This document shows, piece after piece, positions 42,530 to 50,824 of a stretch of 64,000 nucleotides of DNA. A program made the translations under genes and the position numbers. The first letter of the stretch is position 1. The number at the start of each line of letters is the position of its first letter. The notes below the pieces were generated by a model that worked only from the letters and a program-made list of their open reading frames with translations, had not been told where the DNA came from and did no database searches. Origin of the DNA: CAIOHW01 sp964432565 (GTDB taxonomy: Bacteria; Bdellovibrionota; UBA1018); the NCBI GenBank assembly GCA_964432565.1, contig CAYSOA010000005.1, positions 1-64,000 of the forward strand, read 5' to 3'.

Positions 42530-44452
42530 ATGGCGCGACAGTTCTTTCCCTGGATTCTTGTGCTCGCAATCAGTCTCTCCACGGTTTTCGCAATGCTCGG
42601 CGGTGGAATTCTGAATCGCTGGAGGACGCTTTTGAGCGGGCTGTGCTGGGCCGCCTTTCTGGGTTTAATCGCGGCGGCGATGATCATCATGACGGATGGA
42701 GGTGGACCGGCGCAATGGGCTGTGGATTTCATGGCCATTCCGATCAGCGCCGATGCTGCGAGGCTTGGGGTTGAGAACTCGCTGGTAGGCGTTCTGGTCT
42801 GCTGGCTGATCGCCCTGGTCTACGGTTACGTTTTTTTTCTGGATCCCGCGTTTGGGGACAGATCGTCGGATTTCCGGCCCCAGGGGGGCAGCCACATTCA
42901 GGGCTCTGCGTGCCTCGGGATGGTTGCCGTCGCGTTGGCCTGGTTTTCCTCGAGTTACTGGACCCTGCTCATGGCACAGGCTCTTTCAGTTTTGGCAGGG
43001 TGGACGGTGCTCTCAAGCCTCGCAAACTCCCGACTTTCTTCGGCGCCGGCATTTGCCCAGATCTCGGTGACCTTTCTTCGAGAGAAGGCTGGCTCCATGG
43101 CGCTTTTGATCCTGGGAGGGGGAATTTGCGCTTCGTCCGGCGCTTCGTTGGACTGGACCCGCACATCGCTTCATCTTCTTCCCGTCTCCGGTGTCGCGCT
43201 GATTCTCTTTGGGTGTCTTCTTCAGATGGGGATGTTTCCCGCAATCAGCTGGAATACTCGCCTGACAGGAGGGTGCAGCCTCCCGTCGAGCGTTCGGCTC
43301 CTATTGGTCAACCCGGCACAATGGGTCTCTTTTGTCGTTGTTCTTCGTCTGTTCGGGACAGGTACCGTCCAGTTTCAATCGCTAGCCATGCCGATTCTTG
43401 TGGCAGTTCTCTTGACTACCCTTGTGGCGTTAGTCGCCAAACCTGCTCAGGCGGCGCTCACCCATGTCAGTGCCTCCCTCTCGGGACTGGCAGTGGCGGT
43501 ACTGCTTCTTGCGGGAGTCCGGCAAGGAGCAGCGTTTTTCCTGACAAGCCAGCTGCTCCTCTGGGGGGCAGCCCTATTCCTGCGTCGCCCGTCCACAGGA
43601 ACCCGTCTGGGACGGATCGATCACTGGGTGGCAGGGCTATTGCCTCTCGCAATCTGCGCGGGGCCCGGAACGGTTTCTGCCGCGGCGTTGCTCGCATTAT
43701 TGGAGGGATCGAGATCCTCTATCATCCTCTCCCTTTCTGTGGCGGCCTGGATATTCTTCTCGCTTGCGATGGTTCGAGCGATGGCTCTGGGTGCTGCACC
43801 GACCGAGGGCACAGTCGAACAGGAGCTCGGCATGACGGATCGAACCTCGGCAGGATGGCGGGCGACGCCGGCCGTTGTTTTGGCCCTGATTTCGACGTCG
43901 ATTCTCTGGACGGGAGACCTTGTGGGACGATTTTCGGGCCACGAGTTCGCCCCCGTCGGGCCAAACTGGTCGGGGGCGCTCTTTGGCACCGAGACCCTCG
44001 CTTTCCGATCAGCGCCGATGGACTCGATCGTCTGGGGCTGGATGCTCACTCTCGTGGTTTTGGTGTCAGTCGATTCGGGCAAGCGCCTCGCACGAGCTGA
44101 ATTGGGATTTCTTCGACTGGCGTCGGACGGCTATCGCGTTTCGATGCTCGTCGACCGCACCCTTCAACTGATGGTGCGAGCGCTGCTTCGCGCGGACCGT
44201 GGTCTGGCCATGATTGAGGCGCACGCGACAGACCTGGCACTGGCGCGAGGGTTCGGCTGGGTCTGTAGCGCGACTGCCGCTGCAGATCGCTGGTTGAGAG
44301 ATCGGTTCGATCGGTTGGTCCGTGGAGCCATTGAAATACCGGCAAAGGGTGTTCAGTTACTGCAGGCGGGAAGTGTGCAGTTCTACATTCTGTTTGCGGT
44401 TGGATTCGTTTTGGCCATGTTGCTACATTTCTGGAGCCATCTGAACAGCTGA
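42530..44452 (+). CDS. divergent antiporter-like subunit NuoL-like (cluster 1)
   Basis: 640 residues, many hydrophobic helices and a C-terminal stretch resembling the lateral helix and last transmembrane segment (LLQAGSVQFYILFAVGF, compare IQTGSMQTYAIM). By alignment with the second copy, the helix-5 Glu is Gln150 (LLMAQALSV versus LGWEGVGLC), the helix-7 Lys is Gln (GCLLQMGMFP versus GCMGKSAQVP), the helix-8 His is lost, and the DIKK segment reads KPAQ. The proton path therefore looks disabled. Position 2 bases after nuoK1. Confidence 0.8.
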   Translation: MARQFFPWILVLAISLSTVFAMLGGGILNRWRTLLSGLCWAAFLGLIAAAMIIMTDGGGPAQWAVDFMAIPISADAARLGVENSLVGVLVCWLIALVYGYVFFLDPAFGDRSSDFRPQGGSHIQGSACLGMVAVALAWFSSSYWTLLMAQALSVLAGWTVLSSLANSRLSSAPAFAQISVTFLREKAGSMALLILGGGICASSGASLDWTRTSLHLLPVSGVALILFGCLLQMGMFPAISWNTRLTGGCSLPSSVRLLLVNPAQWVSFVVVLRLFGTGTVQFQSLAMPILVAVLLTTLVALVAKPAQAALTHVSASLSGLAVAVLLLAGVRQGAAFFLTSQLLLWGAALFLRRPSTGTRLGRIDHWVAGLLPLAICAGPGTVSAAALLALLEGSRSSIILSLSVAAWIFFSLAMVRAMALGAAPTEGTVEQELGMTDRTSAGWRATPAVVLALISTSILWTGDLVGRFSGHEFAPVGPNWSGALFGTETLAFRSAPMDSIVWGWMLTLVVLVSVDSGKRLARAELGFLRLASDGYRVSMLVDRTLQLMVRALLRADRGLAMIEAHATDLALARGFGWVCSATAAADRWLRDRFDRLVRGAIEIPAKGVQLLQAGSVQFYILFAVGFVLAMLLHFWSHLNS

Positions 44453-44463
44453 GGACGCAGACA

Positions 44464-46056
44464 GTGACCCTACCCCTACTGACAGCGATGATTCTAACGC
44501 CCCTTGCAGGTGCCGCGGTGCAGGCGATGACGCCGAGGCAACCGTTGTCGCGGCTGCTAGCCCTCTCCAGCAGCTTGATTTCAGCCATCATCGGTTTCGC
44601 GGTGCTGGCTGGGGCTTTTTCGGCCGATGACCCCGAATCCTTTCCGGAAAGATTCTCCTGGGTGGGATCCTATGCGATCTCCTACGATCTCGCCGTCGAT
44701 GGCATGGCTCGGATTGCCGTACTCATCGTCAGTGTCCTGTTTCCGGTCCTGATTGCCGCCGAATGGCGCCGATCGTCAGGGTTCCGGGGGTTTTACGCCC
44801 TTTTGCTCGTTCTTCAGGGTGCACTTCTGGGAACGGTCTGCGCTCAGGATCTTTTTCTTCTGTTCTTCTTCTGGGGCCTTTCCTCAGTGCCTGTGTTTTT
44901 TCTGGTCGGCGTGTGGGGGGCGGACGGACGTGAGGCGGCCGCCTTTCGAACGCTGGTCACCTCAGCGGCAGGTAATGCGCTGTTCTTCGGAGCGTTGATG
45001 CTGGTCTACCACGCGAGAGACCCTCACACCTTTTCGATCGCCGAGCTCACTGGAGGATTGCTTCCAGAGCGGTCGATTTCGGTGGCTGGAGTCTCATTTT
45101 CTCTCGCGCATGTTTCTTTCCTGTTGGTCTGCCTTGGCGTGGCCCTCCGAGTCCCGGTCTGGCCGTTCCACGGCTGGTTCACTCGGCTTGCCGATGCCGC
45201 TCCTCCTACCGCGGCTGTTGCCGTTGCCGCCGCGATTGTTCCCTGCGGCGTGCAGATTCTTACCAGGCTGGGTCACCAGCTCTTTCCCAACAGCTTTTCA
45301 AATTATTCTGACGTGATCGTGCTGGTAGGGCTCGTCAATTTGATCATTGGTGCGCTCGCTGCGTTCGGGCAGCGAAAGCCGACGTCGCTTTTCTCGAGCC
45401 TCGTGCTTGCGGAGGTCGGTATCTACCTGGTGGGCCTGGGGAGCAGCCATCCCAGTGCATTGCTAGGAACAGTTTATCATCAGCTTTGTAGTGCCCTGGC
45501 TCTGGCAGTGCTCGGGCTGCTATTCGGCTCGATTTACCAGAAGAGTCCTCAGATCGACCTTCTGAGTCAGCGCTCGGGATCGGCTGCGCTCATGAGCGAT
45601 GCACCTGTTGCGGGTGTCGTGATGGCCTTGTCGCTGGCGACGCTGGCAGGGGTTCCCGGGCTGGGGGGGTTCATCGGACAGAGTCTGGTGCTCATGGGCG
45701 GGTTCGTGCGCTCGCCGATGATACTGGCGCTGGTCGGCATGTCGGTTCTTCTGATCGGCATATGCCTTTTTGGAACGTACCGGGTGCTGTTTCTTGGTGG
45801 GGGGACCCAGGGGCGTTCCGGGGAGTCTCACGAGCTTTCATTCCGAGAGAAAACTTACCTCATCCCTCTGGTGGTTCTGATGGTTGCTCTGGGTGTTTAT
45901 CCCAAGCCCCTCCTCGACGTCATTCACCCGGCGACGGATCGTCTGGTAGTTTCGGGCACCGATGTTCCTCGTGATGTCGGTGGAGCACCAGACTCCGGGA
46001 TCTTGCCGAACGGTGAGCAGCCCCCCATCGTCGAGTCGTCGGAAGCCCGGGAATGA
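44464..46056 (+). CDS. divergent antiporter-like subunit NuoM-like (cluster 1)
   Basis: 530 residues starting at a GTG-type codon just after nuoL1 and overlapping nuoN1 by 4 bases. FFFWGLSSVPVFFLVGVWG aligns with FYVFWEFMLIPMYFLIGIWG, so the channel Glu is Gly138. ALRVPVWPFHGWF keeps a basic residue (Arg229 for Lys), while LLKMGGY reads IVPCGVQ (Lys to Pro). The late Glu in VGEFLIL is Gln in IGQSLVL. The C-terminal 60 residues are a charged tail not present in the second copy. Confidence 0.82.
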   Translation: MTLPLLTAMILTPLAGAAVQAMTPRQPLSRLLALSSSLISAIIGFAVLAGAFSADDPESFPERFSWVGSYAISYDLAVDGMARIAVLIVSVLFPVLIAAEWRRSSGFRGFYALLLVLQGALLGTVCAQDLFLLFFFWGLSSVPVFFLVGVWGADGREAAAFRTLVTSAAGNALFFGALMLVYHARDPHTFSIAELTGGLLPERSISVAGVSFSLAHVSFLLVCLGVALRVPVWPFHGWFTRLADAAPPTAAVAVAAAIVPCGVQILTRLGHQLFPNSFSNYSDVIVLVGLVNLIIGALAAFGQRKPTSLFSSLVLAEVGIYLVGLGSSHPSALLGTVYHQLCSALALAVLGLLFGSIYQKSPQIDLLSQRSGSAALMSDAPVAGVVMALSLATLAGVPGLGGFIGQSLVLMGGFVRSPMILALVGMSVLLIGICLFGTYRVLFLGGGTQGRSGESHELSFREKTYLIPLVVLMVALGVYPKPLLDVIHPATDRLVVSGTDVPRDVGGAPDSGILPNGEQPPIVESSEARE

Positions 46057-47543
46057 ATGCACTGATTTTTCTGCTGCCGGAAATCTACCTCGTTGCGACG
46101 GCCCTTGGACTGGTCGTCGCAGAGAGTTCGCATCATGGTGAGCGAGTGAGGCTGGCGCTGCCCACCAGTCTCCTAGGAATTTCGGGAGCATTGATTCAGG
46201 TGCTTTTGTCCTACCGCGGTGGCCCCACCCAGATCTTTGCCGGCACCTTGACCGTCGATGGTTTCACCCTATTCTTCAAGATGCTCTTTCTGGCGCTAGC
46301 GGCAATTGTCGTGACCTCCGCCTGTATCGGGCACGAAATTCCACGAAGGCTGCGTTCGGAGTTCTGCTCGTTGGCGCTTCTTGGAACCGTGGCATTGATG
46401 CTGGCGGCAAGTTCCTCCAATCTTTTCGTCACCGTTCTGGCACTTCAACTGGCCGGGTGTGTGGGCTATTTTCTGGCCGGATTTCAGAAAGAGAGTGCCC
46501 GGTCGGCCGAAGCTTCGGTGAAGTGGATGATGTCTTCCCTGGTTTCGGGGGTGTTTCTGCTTCTTGGGGCGATGGTTCTGTTCCTGATGACCGGAACCGT
46601 GAACCTCTATGAGCTCAGCCAGCTTCTGTCGGCCGGGGGATATTCAGCCCGCGAGGCGGTTCTGGTTTTTTCGATCATTTTTCTGGGTCTCAGCATGCCG
46701 ATGATGATCTTCCCAGGACATCTTTGGGCGGCTGATGTCCTGCAGGGGGCCAATACTGCGGCAGGGACCTACCTTGCTGCCGGCCTCAGAGCGGCCACCT
46801 TCGCCGTTGCCTCCAGGGTTTGGGTCATTGTTTTTTCCAGCGCCAACGGCGACTCGGGCCGCTGGCTGCCGATGGGAGGATGGGACTGGACCCGCTGGTT
46901 GGGGTTTAGTGCGGCAATGACTTTGGTGCTTCCCGCCCTGATGAGTGTGCGCCAGCAGAGTGCAAAACGGCTGCTGGCCTGCGTCGCCACAGTTCAGGGT
47001 GGCTTTCTGCTGCTTGGCCTGCTGGTCCTCGAAGAGATCGGGCTTGCAGCCGTGCTCTTCGGACTGCTGGTGGAACTTTTGTCCTTTGGTGGTCTGATGT
47101 TCGTGCTGTCATTGGCGGTGTCACGGAGCGGCTCAGATGAGCTCGACCGGCTTCGGGGCTGCCTTCGTGGTCGTCCATGGGAATCCGTGGCACTTCTGCT
47201 TTGCTCGATCGCATGGGTGGGCCTGCCACCCTTTGCAGGGCAGATCGGAAGGTTCGCCTTGATGGGGGCTGCAGTCCGGCGGGAGTGGTTCATTCTTGCC
47301 TTCGTGGGGCTTCTGGCGACCGTTTTAACGGTTGGGGCAATGGGGCGCCTCATGCTGACGGTGCTGGACCTGGGCGGTGAGTCGCGATCCCGGGTGGTTC
47401 AGGGGAGCGCTGGCCTCGAGCGCACTCCTTTCGATGTGCGGAGCTTTCTTGTCGGAGTTCTGGTGCCGTTGGCTACGGTCACCATTTTGGCGGACTGGCT
47501 CTTGCGGTGGACCAGCCATTCCCTGAAGTTTATTTTCTGGTAG
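46053..47543 (+). CDS. divergent antiporter-like subunit NuoN-like (cluster 1)
   Basis: 496 residues with about fourteen hydrophobic segments. TVLALQLAGCVGYFLAGF aligns with IFIALELMSISVYVLVGF, making the channel Glu Gln132. PMMIFPGHLWAADVLQGA matches AAFPFHMWMPDVYEGA with the preceding Lys lost, and GIKAAS is GLRAAT (Lys to Arg). A helix-8 Lys is kept (SAKRLLA). The last gene of cluster 1, ending 36 bases before the second nuoA, so both clusters may share one transcript. Confidence 0.85.
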   Translation: MNALIFLLPEIYLVATALGLVVAESSHHGERVRLALPTSLLGISGALIQVLLSYRGGPTQIFAGTLTVDGFTLFFKMLFLALAAIVVTSACIGHEIPRRLRSEFCSLALLGTVALMLAASSSNLFVTVLALQLAGCVGYFLAGFQKESARSAEASVKWMMSSLVSGVFLLLGAMVLFLMTGTVNLYELSQLLSAGGYSAREAVLVFSIIFLGLSMPMMIFPGHLWAADVLQGANTAAGTYLAAGLRAATFAVASRVWVIVFSSANGDSGRWLPMGGWDWTRWLGFSAAMTLVLPALMSVRQQSAKRLLACVATVQGGFLLLGLLVLEEIGLAAVLFGLLVELLSFGGLMFVLSLAVSRSGSDELDRLRGCLRGRPWESVALLLCSIAWVGLPPFAGQIGRFALMGAAVRREWFILAFVGLLATVLTVGAMGRLMLTVLDLGGESRSRVVQGSAGLERTPFDVRSFLVGVLVPLATVTILADWLLRWTSHSLKFIFW

Positions 47544-47579
47544 CTCGCTCTTCTTCCGCTGCGCTATAACCCAGAAGCA

Positions 47580-47939
47580 ATGGAATACATTCCGGTTCTG
47601 ATCCTGATGGCCGTCGGTACGGCGGTCGGGGTGGGCGCGATGACGTTGTCGGCCCTCCTTGGACCCAAAGCCCCTAATCGACGCAAGAATATGCCGTTCG
47701 AGTGTGGTGTCGAGCCGCATGGCGATGCACGACACCGATTCTCGGTGCGTTTCTATCTTGTTGCGATTTTGTTTCTACTTTTTGATGTCGAGGCACTGTT
47801 CTTCTATCCATGGGCGGTTGTTTATAAGAAATATCTGAGCATCAACGCCTTCATTCTTTTTGAGATGGCGGCGTTCGTGCTCATCCTTCTGGTGGGTTAT
47901 CTCTACGTCCTGGGCAAAGGTGCCCTCGAGTGGGATTAG
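47580..47939 (+). CDS. nuoA: NADH-quinone oxidoreductase subunit A (cluster 2)
   Basis: 119 residues with three helices. The Cys-loop MPFECGVEPHGDARHRFSVRF and the helix-2 sequence LFDVEALFFYPWAV are canonical. It is the first gene of the complete 14-gene operon, 36 bases after the divergent NuoN-like gene, and no clear promoter is visible in that gap. Confidence 0.97.
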   Translation: MEYIPVLILMAVGTAVGVGAMTLSALLGPKAPNRRKNMPFECGVEPHGDARHRFSVRFYLVAILFLLFDVEALFFYPWAVVYKKYLSINAFILFEMAAFVLILLVGYLYVLGKGALEWD

Positions 47940-47976
47940 ACCCCGTCTTCGAATTTCATCGAGAGGCGCAACAAGT

Positions 47977-48489
47977 ATGTCTAAAGACGGATCATCCAGC
48001 TTCCTGACAACCAAACTCGAGGCGATTGTGGACTGGGGTCGCAAGAATGCCCTGTGGCCGCTGCCCTTCGGTACCAGCTGCTGCGGCATCGAGATGATGG
48101 CCACTTTTGCTGCGGACTACGATATCGGCCGCTTTGGTGCCGAGGCCCTGCGCTTCTCCCCGAGGCAGGCGGACCTTCTGATCGTTGCAGGGATCGTGAA
48201 CGCCAAGATGGCCCCGGTTCTCAAGAATATCTACGACCAGATGGCCGATCCCAAGTGGGTTATCTCAATGGGGGCCTGCGCGTCATCGGGAGGCATTTTC
48301 AACGTGTATAGTGTCACCCAGGGTATCGACACCATCATCCCAGTGGACGTCTACGTTCCGGGTTGTCCTCCGGCGCCCGAAGGGGTCCTTCATGGGCTGA
48401 TGCGCCTTCAGGAGCTGATCCAGAAGGGCGAGACCCATCACCACCGATGCGAGCGGGCCCGACGTGCAGGAAAGGAGGCCCAGTCATGA
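47977..48489 (+). CDS. nuoB: NADH-quinone oxidoreductase subunit B (cluster 2)
   Basis: 170 residues from the chosen ATG. The N2 cluster ligands are in TSCCGIEMM, MGACASSGG and PGCPPAPE. It passes electrons to quinone at the interface with NuoD. It ends with a short His/Arg-rich tail. An upstream open frame overlapping nuoA is not conserved sequence. It overlaps nuoC by 4 bases. Confidence 0.97.
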   Translation: MSKDGSSSFLTTKLEAIVDWGRKNALWPLPFGTSCCGIEMMATFAADYDIGRFGAEALRFSPRQADLLIVAGIVNAKMAPVLKNIYDQMADPKWVISMGACASSGGIFNVYSVTQGIDTIIPVDVYVPGCPPAPEGVLHGLMRLQELIQKGETHHHRCERARRAGKEAQS

Positions 48490-49064
48490 GGGGTGCAGAC
48501 ATTCGGACTCCCGTGTCGACAGTTTACGGCGATTTCTCGAAGAAGTTCGCAGAGACTTGGAAGTCTCAGGTTCAGGAGCTGCAACAGAGATTCGGGGCCG
48601 TCATTGAAGAGGTTCGATGGCCCGGTGTTTACCCCACCGATGTTCCCATTGTCTTTGTGGCTCGCGAGTCGATCGTCGATGTGCTTCGGGTCCTTAAGGA
48701 AGAGTCCGCGTTCCGGTATGACTTTCTGGCAGACATCACGGCGACGGATGAGGAAGTAGAGCCGCGCTTCGAGGTGGTCTACAACCTGGCGTCGATTGCA
48801 TCGGGGTCGCGGATTCGCGTCAAGGTTCGAGCGCGTGAAGACGAGCAAGTCCCGTCTGTGACCGTTGTTTGGGCCGGAGCAGACTGGGCTGAGCGCGAGG
48901 TATGGGACATGTTTGGGATCCGCTTTCGCGGCCACCCGGATCTGCGCCGGATTCTGATGGATGAGCGCTGGGAGGGACATCCCCTGCGCAAGGATTACCC
49001 TCTTCGTGGCTATCAGCTTTTTCCAGATACCCAGCCCATCAACGTCGAACTGCTCAAGGATTGA
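48486..49064 (+). CDS. nuoC: NADH-quinone oxidoreductase subunit C (cluster 2)
   Basis: 192 residues from the ATG that overlaps the nuoB stop. The 30-kDa subunit signature ADWAEREVWDMFGIRFRGHPDLRRIL is clear, followed by HPLRKDYPL. It is separate from NuoD, unlike the fused NuoCD of enterobacteria. This subunit has no counterpart in the first cluster. Confidence 0.97.
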   Translation: MRGADIRTPVSTVYGDFSKKFAETWKSQVQELQQRFGAVIEEVRWPGVYPTDVPIVFVARESIVDVLRVLKEESAFRYDFLADITATDEEVEPRFEVVYNLASIASGSRIRVKVRAREDEQVPSVTVVWAGADWAEREVWDMFGIRFRGHPDLRRILMDERWEGHPLRKDYPLRGYQLFPDTQPINVELLKD

Positions 49065-49067
49065 TCG

Positions 49068-50339
49068 ATGGAACAGCAAAGACCGCATGGAGAGTTCGGG
49101 CTTCCCGCATCTGACAACTATACGATCAGCGTGGATGTTCCAGCGCATGAGCACGATCCGGATGACCTTTGGAAGGATTCGAGGGTTTTCGTCAATATCG
49201 GCCCCACCCACCCAGCCATGCACGGCGCATTGCGGATGTGCGCCCGGTTGAATGGCGAAACGATCGAAAAGTCCTATTGCGAGTTTGGCTACACACACCG
49301 GGCAAAAGAGAAGCTCGGAGAGAATCGCACCTACCACAACTTTATCGTTTATACGGACCGGCTGAACTATTGCTCGGCACTGATCAACAATGTGACCTAT
49401 GCCATGGCGGTGGAGCGCCTCATGGGCATTGAGGTTCCCGATCGCGCCGTGTGGATTCGCATGATCTGCACCGAGATGGCTCGCGTCATCGATCACTTGA
49501 TTTGTGTTGGCGTCAACGCGCTCGATCTCGGCGCTTTTTCTTTCTTCCTGTATGGCTTTCATCAGCGAGAAGAGGCCTACACCCTGATCGAGAAGATTTG
49601 TGGAGCGCGCCTGACGACCTCCTACACCCGAATCGGCGGTTTGATGGCGGATGCTCCCGCAGGCTGGGAGAAGGAAGTCAAGGACTGGGTCATTCGTACC
49701 CGGAAGACAGTTCAAGAGATGGACTCTCTTCTGACCAATAATCGCATCTGGTGCGACCGCACCCAGGGTGTCGGGGTATTCACGAAAGATCAGTGCATGA
49801 AGTACAGCTATTCGGGGCCGAATGCCCGGGCGGCCGGTATCAATCGCGACCTCCGTCGCGATCAGCCTTCCATGTTCTACGACAAGGTCGAGTTTGATGT
49901 CCCTGTCGGAAAGAATGGCGACGTCTTTGATCGTTACATGGTCCGAATGGCCGAGATCTTTCAGTCTCTCAACATCATCGCCCAGTGCGCGGAAAAGATG
50001 CACCCCGGGCCGATCTGGTCCGAGGACAAGCGAATCCGCATTCCGGACAAGGACGTCGTTCACAACACGATGGAAGGCCTGATCCACCACTTCAAGTTCT
50101 TCATGACGGGCTTCGACGTTCCTGCTGGTGAGGCGTACACGAGCTTCGAGGCGACCAATGGCGAGCTCGCTTTCTATATTGTCAGCAAGGGTGGACCGAG
50201 AGCCCATCGTATGCGAATCCGCGGACCATCGGTTTGGCACTACCAGGGCCTGAGCGAGATGTCTGAAGGGGCGAAGATCGCCGACATGGTTGCGGCGCTC
50301 GGTTCGATCAATATCATCGCAGGCGAGCTGGATCGCTGA
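49068..50339 (+). CDS. nuoD: NADH-quinone oxidoreductase subunit D (cluster 2)
   Basis: 423 residues. The quinone-site loop GPTHPAMHG has His48 and His52, and the quinone Tyr is Tyr101 in TDRLNYCSAL. The C-terminus (AGELDR) is standard. The EFGYTHRAKEKLGENRTYH segment is a slight variant of the usual GYLHRG. These intact residues contrast with the NuoD-like protein at 39089. It forms the quinone cavity with NuoB and NuoH. Confidence 0.97.
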   Translation: MEQQRPHGEFGLPASDNYTISVDVPAHEHDPDDLWKDSRVFVNIGPTHPAMHGALRMCARLNGETIEKSYCEFGYTHRAKEKLGENRTYHNFIVYTDRLNYCSALINNVTYAMAVERLMGIEVPDRAVWIRMICTEMARVIDHLICVGVNALDLGAFSFFLYGFHQREEAYTLIEKICGARLTTSYTRIGGLMADAPAGWEKEVKDWVIRTRKTVQEMDSLLTNNRIWCDRTQGVGVFTKDQCMKYSYSGPNARAAGINRDLRRDQPSMFYDKVEFDVPVGKNGDVFDRYMVRMAEIFQSLNIIAQCAEKMHPGPIWSEDKRIRIPDKDVVHNTMEGLIHHFKFFMTGFDVPAGEAYTSFEATNGELAFYIVSKGGPRAHRMRIRGPSVWHYQGLSEMSEGAKIADMVAALGSINIIAGELDR

Positions 50340-50350
50340 GGAGGAAGACG

Positions 50351-50824
50351 ATGTCCAAGCTTCTGTCCCAAAAGTTTTATGACGAGATGAATAAGCTCGA
50401 GCCACGCTATCCAACCAAGGTGGCGCTGCTCTTGCCGGCACTTCATGCGGCGCAGTCGGAGTTCGGCTGGTTGCCGGGTGAAGTCATGGACGAGATCGGT
50501 GAGTACATCGGAATTCACCCGGCGCAGGTGCGCGAGGTGGCCAGCTTTTACACGATGTACAATCTCAAGCCCGTCGGAAAATACCACCTGAAGATCTGCA
50601 CGAATGTAGCGTGCTGCCTGCGTGGGGCTGATGAGCTGGTGGAGCACTGCGAGAAGAAGTTCGGCATCCAGTGCGGCGAAACCACCCCGGACAAGCGCTT
50701 TACCCTGATGGAAGAAGAGTGTCTCGGTGCCTGTGGGACGGCCCCCGCCATGATGTTGAACGATGACTACCACGAGAATCTGACCGCCGAGAAGCTGGAC
50801 CAGCTCTTGGCAGGCCTGAAATGA
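50351..50824 (+). CDS. nuoE: NADH-quinone oxidoreductase subunit E (cluster 2)
   Basis: 157 residues with thioredoxin-like fold. The 2Fe-2S (N1a) ligands are in CTNVACCLRGADELVEH and EECLGACGTAP. It starts after AGGAGGAAG, a strong ribosome-binding site, and overlaps nuoF by 4 bases. It works with NuoF in the NADH-dehydrogenase module. Confidence 0.96.
   Translation: MSKLLSQKFYDEMNKLEPRYPTKVALLLPALHAAQSEFGWLPGEVMDEIGEYIGIHPAQVREVASFYTMYNLKPVGKYHLKICTNVACCLRGADELVEHCEKKFGIQCGETTPDKRFTLMEEECLGACGTAPAMMLNDDYHENLTAEKLDQLLAGLK

Noticed and set aside
38125..47543. Cluster 1 as a membrane-bound hydrogenase (Ech/Hyc type) or Mrp antiporter
   Set aside because: The NuoD-like protein has no Ni-Fe CxxC ligands, and the set contains NuoA-, J- and K-like genes in complex I order, which neither system matches.
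38125..47543. Cluster 1 as pseudogenes
   Set aside because: Ten full-length frames with 4-base overlaps, ribosome-binding sites and complete Fe-S motifs are not expected from decay.
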